NCBI RefSeq assembly: GCF_050624435.1
Contig: NC_134545.1
Span: 88,564,063-88,628,062, forward strand
Direction: 5' to 3'
Origin: Tenrec ecaudatus
Taxonomy: Eukaryota > Chordata > Mammalia > Afrosoricida > Tenrecidae
Length of the DNA: 64,000 bases
The notes beneath the pieces are model-generated. The model ran no database searches. It was given only the letters and a program-made list of their open reading frames with translations, and was not told where the DNA came from. The first letter of the stretch is position 1, and the number at the start of each line of letters is the position of its first letter. The position numbers and the translations under genes were made by a program. This document shows, piece by piece, positions 58,237-64,000 of this stretch.

Positions 58237-59472
58237 CCACTTATGACATTGATCTACTTTGATTCTAAGGAACACTTAATTATGATACAGAGAAGAGGAT
58301 GAAGAAGTTATTTTTCTAGTTTTTGAAATTTAAAAACAAATGTTACGATATTCTGCTGTGGAATCACAAATATACCTTTATGGCTCTTTCCCCCATCTCT
58401 GTACACTTCTGTTTTAAAGCAAAACTATGGCAAAATGGCCAAAATGCGGAAAACCATCCCCTGGAGACCCCTAGAGAAGCCAAGCAGCAGCTAGTTAAAC
58501 CAGCTCTCCTGGGTGGGCTGTCTCAGAGTCTGTCCCTGTGACGTCCCAGAACTGCGCTTACCACTTTGGGACTCTTGGTTTTCCTGGAGTGTGGGGTGTG
58601 GTGGTGGGGGATAAGTCACCAGCTTTGTGAGTTGCTGGCTTGTTTAGAACAGTGGGGAGGGGGGGGGGTTAAGCCCCTGCTCCTGTGAGTAAGGGTGAAT
58701 GAAGTGAACAATGCAGACGGAGACTTTGGGGGTAAGTCATCTCAAACCATGGTTGCCCTTGGGTTTGAACCGTTTCACCAGCGCAAGGCATTTCTCTCCA
58801 GGTTCAAAGCAGGCCTGTTCACTCAAATTGTCCTCCTGTGAACTCTGATCACTCTGCCGAGAGCAGAGCAGGTCCCTCTGAGTCTCGGAAGAGGCACCCC
58901 CAGAAGTTGAATGTCTTTTTTAGTTTAGTTATAGGACTCACATCCCCACCCCCACCCCTTATATTTGTACCTTAATGCTAAGAGGAAACATACATGGGAG
59001 AATGTGTCTACCTTTAAATTTTTCATGACCTTGAAATGGCTATGGATGGGCATTTTTGTCAAGAGAAATGATGTACCCCGAGGCTCTGGCTGGCAGACAG
59101 CGAGGCTGTGTGGGTGAGCAATGGGTTTGTTCAGTCATAGCCCTCAGCTGCTAAATCACCCCAAAGGGATTGATTTGGGGCTGAACTGGCCAGTGAGAGT
59201 GTGGACACAGACAAAATTTTCTTTCTCTCTTTTCCTGAGTTTGACTTCTAGGACATTTCTAACTAATTACTCTAAGATTCAGCTTTATAGAGCAGTGATT
59301 TTAGATCAGGATAAACAACAGTGCCCAGTTAAACAAGCCTGCCAGCGTAGAAACCTGGCTACACTGGACTCTGCTCATAGCCCGGGTGCCTCCTAAGATG
59401 CTTTCCCTAGCCTAAGACCCACTTCTGCTTCACCTCTGGGTTGTCCTCTGCTTCCAAAATGGGGGGGGGGGG

Positions 59473-59473
<1 letters not shown>

Positions 59474-59528
<55 letters not shown>
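59474..59528. repeat. (GA)n microsatellite
   Basis: About 27 units, preceded by a G run at 59460-59472; intron 1. Confidence 0.95.
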
Positions 59529-59530
<2 letters not shown>

Positions 59531-59866
59531 CCTAAGCCTTTTTCCTAGTCTAAATAAAACCCACAAGTCATAGAATAATCCCAACCCTTAAAAAAGTAAA
59601 CTGTGCCACTATATCCCAGAATATCTTAACTGGCCTTCTCTTCCACCCAAAATGGAGCTTTCCTGTGTTCTCTTTAAAGACCTGCGCTAAACAGAAGGTA
59701 CAAACTCAAGTAAACATTTGTGAACCACTAGATAGCATCATTCAGGACACTTAACCCTTGGAAACCTTTTTCTTAGGACCCCAATAGACATTTTAAGTTC
59801 TAAATGGCAAACCTCATATCAAAAACTAGGAGACAGGGAGAAAGGTCAAATCGTCCTATGACTTAC

Positions 59867-59942
59867 CTGGCTTGCAGTTCTGAAAGTATGAGAAACCGCT
59901 CTGGATCAATCCCTCCTCTCTCTCTCTTCCCCTGCTGTCTTC
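59867..59942 (-). other. COL17A1: Probable COL17A1 exon 1 (non-coding)
   Basis: The - strand shows a strong donor GCCAG|GTAAGTCA at 59867/59866. Spliced to E2 it reads ...CTGCAAGCCAG then GTGACTATGATATGG, a plausible 5' UTR. The 5' end is set about 30 nt downstream of a TATA-like box. The assignment rests on the donor, the position (gene size about 51 kb, near the human size) and lack of better candidates. Confidence 0.5.
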
Positions 59943-59963
59943 TTCCAGAAGGCTTTTGGCTCG

Positions 59964-59977
59964 CACTTTTTTTTATC
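59964..59977 (-). promoter_or_regulatory. COL17A1: TATA-like box for COL17A1
   Basis: The - strand has GGATAAAAAAAAGTG, a TATA-like AT-rich box placed about 100 nt upstream of the exon 1 donor. Inferred only. Confidence 0.35.
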
Positions 59978-59999
59978 CAGACCTAGCCAAGGTGTGTTA

Positions 60000-61000
60000 A
60001 AGCTGAGTGATCATTCAAAAATGTTCCCTTCTCCTTCTCTTTCCCTGGTTTCTTTCAGTTCTTTGCTTCTAAACAAGTTCTGACAAAGGTGTGTCGTGGT
60101 TTATACCATTACTCCACCCTTCCAATTATCTGACACTTGCTGGATTTAAAAAAAAACAAAAAACACCTGCCTCCAGGAATCAAACTTTATAGGAGACAGA
60201 AAGATTTTCCACCAGATTAGATTAACCATTTATGGACTCATGCAGAAAGGGAACAAAGGTTCAGTGTAAATAAAATACATTTATTATTTCTTACCTTCTA
60301 TCACCACAGAGTGACCTCAACGTGGTATTTCCCTTCTTTGGGATAATCAAAATTTCACCACTGACGAGTCATGAGGTAGCAAGGCTCTTGGGGGGCCTGT
60401 GACCAAAGTGTCCAAGTCCTTGAGAAATTGGCAGGATATATATGTAAATACGTTTTCCCTACATAAAGCCATTTTTTCCCTATTCTCGTCTATACTAGAT
60501 CAAGGCCAGCTGGAGAAGGCAGTTGAAGAACTAATTCCTAACAAAGTGTTAACAACTAAAAATGCTGAACCGTTGATGGGTGGCATACTGGTCTAGTTTT
60601 TATAAGAGGTGACCAGATACTGTAATGCTGGTCAGAAGAGTGACTTACACAGGTGAAGGGAGAGACCATGATTGCTCTCGACAAAGTCTCCACAGAGGGG
60701 AGACTATTAGAGAAGGCTTTAAGGTAGAAGAATGGCGACTACAAGGACTAGTGACGAGACCAATGTGTTAAGGACATCAAGCAAGGGGAAGGTAGTAAAG
60801 GAAGCGATGGAAGAGAGGTATGTAGGAACTAGATCCTGCAAGGTTAGATCATGGTACTTTTGTGTTTGGTAAAGTCTTAAATTGACACTAAGGAACAACT
60901 CTAAGTGCTGCCTGAGTTTTGGATTATCAATCCTAGAAAAGAATGGGGATTGCAACTAAGATGTTTAAAGGTCCGTTATGTCCGAGGCATGCTACATACA
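60000..61000. other. Upstream intergenic sequence
   Basis: No coding content or recognisable repeat seen. It would contain the distal COL17A1 promoter if exon 1 is right. Confidence 0.4.
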
Positions 61001-61165
61001 TGACATCATTTAAGCCCTCTAGTAACTCTTAATCAGTGTAGACTACTCTTACCTTCACTTTACAAGCAAGGAAAGCGAGGCGCTGACAGATTGAGAAGTA
61101 GGCCAAAGTCTCACATCTACTAAGTGGCAGTGTCTGTACTCCACTCGACTACAGAGCCCTCATTT
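61000..61165 (-). repeat. MIR remnant
   Basis: Clear antisense MIR core: 'cactttacaagcaaggaaag', 'cgaggcgctgacagattgag', 'caaagtctcacatctactaa', 'gtggcagtgtctgtactcca'. Confidence 0.82.
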
Positions 61166-61169
61166 CCAC

Positions 61170-62790
61170 TGCGATGCAAATGATTACAATTTAAGCATGT
61201 CCATAGTGTGATGGAAAGGAAATAAGTGAATTTCAAAGTGAAACCAGGCTTTGGGCAGATGAAAACTGGAGAACTGAAATCATCTGAAAAGTGGGGAGAT
61301 TTTCAGTCAATGTCATAATGGTGTTGGCACCATGTATGGATGATTTTAGATAGAAATCTGCCCACGAGGACTCAGAAAACCACAGGCCAATCGATGATTT
61401 AACTACTTTTTAAAATCAAATATGCGGAACAACAATTCCTCTGAATCAGAATGGATGGATTCCCTATTGGTATCCTCCAAGTGCAACAGAAAAGTTCATG
61501 GATGGATGCAATTGAACTAACGCGGGACCCTTGAAGCCAACTGACTCAATGGCTAGCAGCTCGTGTGTGTGCATGCTCCCGCATTTTGATGCACGTGTAG
61601 GTGAATGTCACGGCACCTTGGCTAGGCATTTTAAAGGAGAGAAAAAGAAAAAGGATTAAAGTATTAACCTTCTAATTACTTGATATTGATAATTTATTGG
61701 GTTTGACAAAACCGTGAATAAGACTTGACTCAGTACATGGAACAGAAGGCACCTTAGGTTCATTCCCTGTTCATGTATGAAATTCCTACCATATGCCTGC
61801 TACTAAGGACATTGTCCTTTAACTGTTAAAAAAAAGGCTGTCAAGATTTCCTTAAAATAAGGAACAAAGGACCAGATTTTGGAGACAGTGTGACTAAGAC
61901 ACCGGAAAGGTGTATCTCACTTCCGGCCTGAATGAAGCTGTGCTAATGAGTCACATAATCAAGTTTTGATTGATTGCCTAGACATAAGATTTTCTTAAAA
62001 GGCCATCAGAAAAGTACTTATCCTTCCCAAGTCTACTGACTCTTCACGAGGTCAGAGAGGGAGGATATCTCGTCATGTGTGGTGTGCCCAGAGGGGCACC
62101 AACGGACTACACTTGTCACTCATTGAGCTACTTGAGTACACTTTAGGTGGTTAATGAGTTTTTGAAAATTAATGTGTGAATGTAGGTGTGAGTGATCAGG
62201 GTGAGAATTTTGGGGGGAGGAGTGGGTGCCAGGTACAATAGGAAACCCTTATTAACCTTTGCAGATTTCTTTTTCTGGTTTAATTTAAAACGATAGGCAC
62301 ATTTCTTCTTGCTCTGTGACTTTGCTCCCCTAAACTGGCCTCACAATAATGACAGCCTACCGGAGATACTGTTACCCAAGTATCCCGAAGCTTTGGCACA
62401 CCTACACCTGCCTTCCTAGAAGGTAATGAAAAGAAAAATTCACTGAGAAAGGAGAGGCCAGGGGAAAAATTACCTTCTGTATTTAGTAAGATAGTTCCAA
62501 TCTCTAAAATGGTTGATTCCGAATAGCCGACCTTCATGCGTGAGTTTCAAGTCCTGTCCTGTGTCTTTTATCTACATTACTTCACGAGTTGTCTCCTAGT
62601 TGTGCTCTTTGCTGTCTTCATTATAATAACAAATAATCTGTCTTTCCTTCTTCCATTTCCAGCTTTGGACCTATTTATTCATTTATCTATATCCATACAT
62701 AGCTCTCTATTGCATGTCCACATGAGGAAGACATTGCATATAGAGATACAATTGAGAATGAGATGTCAAGCCAGCGTTGAAGGTATGTGC
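61170..62790. other. Intergenic sequence, nothing recognised
   Basis: AT-rich sequence with only short ORFs. No splice-bounded coding segment seen. Confidence 0.5.

Positions 62791-62793
<3 letters not shown>

Positions 62794-62837
<44 letters not shown>
62794..62837. repeat. (GA)n microsatellite
   Basis: About 21 units; creates Ser-Leu and Arg-Glu repeat ORFs on both strands that are not genes. Confidence 0.95.
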
Positions 62838-62840
<3 letters not shown>

Positions 62841-63759
62841 CCATTGATAAATTCACCACATACATAAATAATTACAATAGAGAGAAGCATGTGATAAAGC
62901 CTAAGAGTGAAGAACTGTGGAAATTTGCTTCCAGCAGCCGGAGCCTGCCAGTTCTCTAGGAACGAGGTGGCATTGGACTGGGTCTTAGGGATGAGCGATA
63001 TGAAGACCTGGGAGTTGGAGGGAGATGGAATTTCAAGCCCGGACACACTAAGAGTGAGTCTCGGAGGGCTCACGCTGAGACACAGCGTGTGGAAGGAGAG
63101 GGGATGGGAGTGGTCGGATGTGTCAGTCAGATCTTGGGGAGTCTGGAATGCCCTTTGAGGAGTGGCGGTGTCATTCCGTGAATGAGAGAGAACTATGAGA
63201 AGTCGGAAAAAAATGAATCGAGAGCTGTGCCAACCAAAGATTCTTTTTGCCAGGAACTTGCAGAGAGTGGACGGAAGAAGGAAGACATGAGCTCGGGGAC
63301 TGGTAGAGACACAGTGGAAACAGTTCAGGTGTACGAGGATGAGGACCTGATGGCCATGAACGAGGGAATGAAGGCGGGGCATACCAAGGCTGGGCAGAGA
63401 CTGTGACAGTGCCTGCCCTGCGTTAGGCTGAGAGAGAGGGTGGGCCTAGGATGCAGCTGCAATTTTCCAGGCACACGACAGGCCACAGCAACTGCCCTCT
63501 CTTCCTTGCTCCTCCCTTCTTCGCTCCCTTCCTCGAAAGTCCACCTGCTAGAGGCGACATTCCCGGGAAAGTCATCAGGGGAAAACAAATGTTAGTTTCC
63601 TTTCCCTCTCTTACCGGGATCCTGTGTTTCCTGAACACATTATGAATGGGACGGTTTAAAACAAAGCAAAACAAATTTAGTTTCGAGCAATGTGGACACT
63701 GGGCGATCCCACCCATATGTGATAAGTGTAAGCTTACAATCATGTGGGACCTCTAACAT

Positions 63760-63960
63760 CCCCAACCAACCCACTACCCTGATGCTGGTTCTAACTCATG
63801 GCGACCCCGTAGGTCAGAGGAGTACAGCCTTGCAGGGTTTCAAATGATCACCTCTTCGCAGACCTACCTACCTGTCTCCCATAGGACGGGATGAGTTCAA
63901 ACCACGAACCTTTGGGTTAGCAGCCACATGCTTTAACCCAGGGCCGCCGAGCCCCATTTC
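63760..63960 (-). mobile_element. AfroSINE
   Basis: 'ctggttctaactcatggcga', 'ccccgtaggtcagagga', 'gaacctttgggttagcagcc', 'gctttaacccagggccg' blocks. Confidence 0.75.
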
Positions 63961-64000
63961 TAACACGTCTTCTTCAATGACCCGTAACTTGGTTCACATA

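Larger units (their letters stand above)
55860..59866 (-). other. COL17A1: COL17A1 intron 1, 5' part
   Basis: Four kilobases between the SINE cluster and the inferred first exon. I found no exon or recognisable gene. It contains a 42-bp tandem duplication, an AC repeat and a GA repeat, listed separately. Confidence 0.5.

Noticed and set aside
62687-63382. 231-codon minus-strand ORF
   Set aside because: Crosses a GA repeat, shows no domain, and no splice or promoter support; treated as intergenic chance ORF.

Overview
The window is nuclear DNA of a placental mammal. It has spliced genes, GT-AG introns, CA/GA microsatellites and old MIR, L2 and L1 debris. Two repeat families narrow the species. 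About twenty copies of a tRNA-headed SINE match the AfroSINE family known from afrotherians. Four ~185-200 bp elements match the non-autonomous SPIN (hAT) family. Among afrotherians SPIN is known to me from tenrecs, so a tenrec such as Echinops telfairi is the best inference. This was not verified by a search.

Layout: (1) 1-2405 holds an intron and the last coding exon of SLK on the + strand, with its 3' UTR running to about 5.8 kb. (2) From about 59.9 kb down to about 7.7 kb on the - strand lies essentially the whole of COL17A1 (collagen XVII, BP180, the hemidesmosomal transmembrane collagen). I resolved 53 coding exons with consensus splice sites (8766-54527), numbered E2-E54 in transcript order, and one probable non-coding first exon. 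Joined, they give 4,335 nt, i.e. 1,444 residues with no frameshift or stop. All introns are phase 1. The protein has an N-terminal cytoplasmic plaque domain (about residues 1-463), one membrane span (about 464-485), the NC16A linker (486-560), and a long ectodomain of collagen blocks separated by short non-collagenous segments. (3) 59.95-64 kb is upstream intergenic DNA with repeats only.

SLK and COL17A1 converge tail to tail, in the order I recall for human chromosome 10q.

Points of interest: a ~1.3 kb nuclear mitochondrial insertion (cytochrome b, tRNA-Thr, tRNA-Pro, control region) inside a COL17A1 intron; loss of a collagen segment that human COL17A1 has; an exon (E37) without a counterpart in the human protein as I recall it; a strongly diverged NC16A core; microsatellites inside two splice acceptor regions; a 4-codon upstream ORF overlapping the COL17A1 start; and a short non-LTR element family, one copy with a 12-bp target-site duplication and one ending 15 nt from a splice donor. 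I saw no complete RNA genes, CRISPR arrays or prokaryotic features. Human comparisons are from memory; exon boundaries and frames were read from this sequence.
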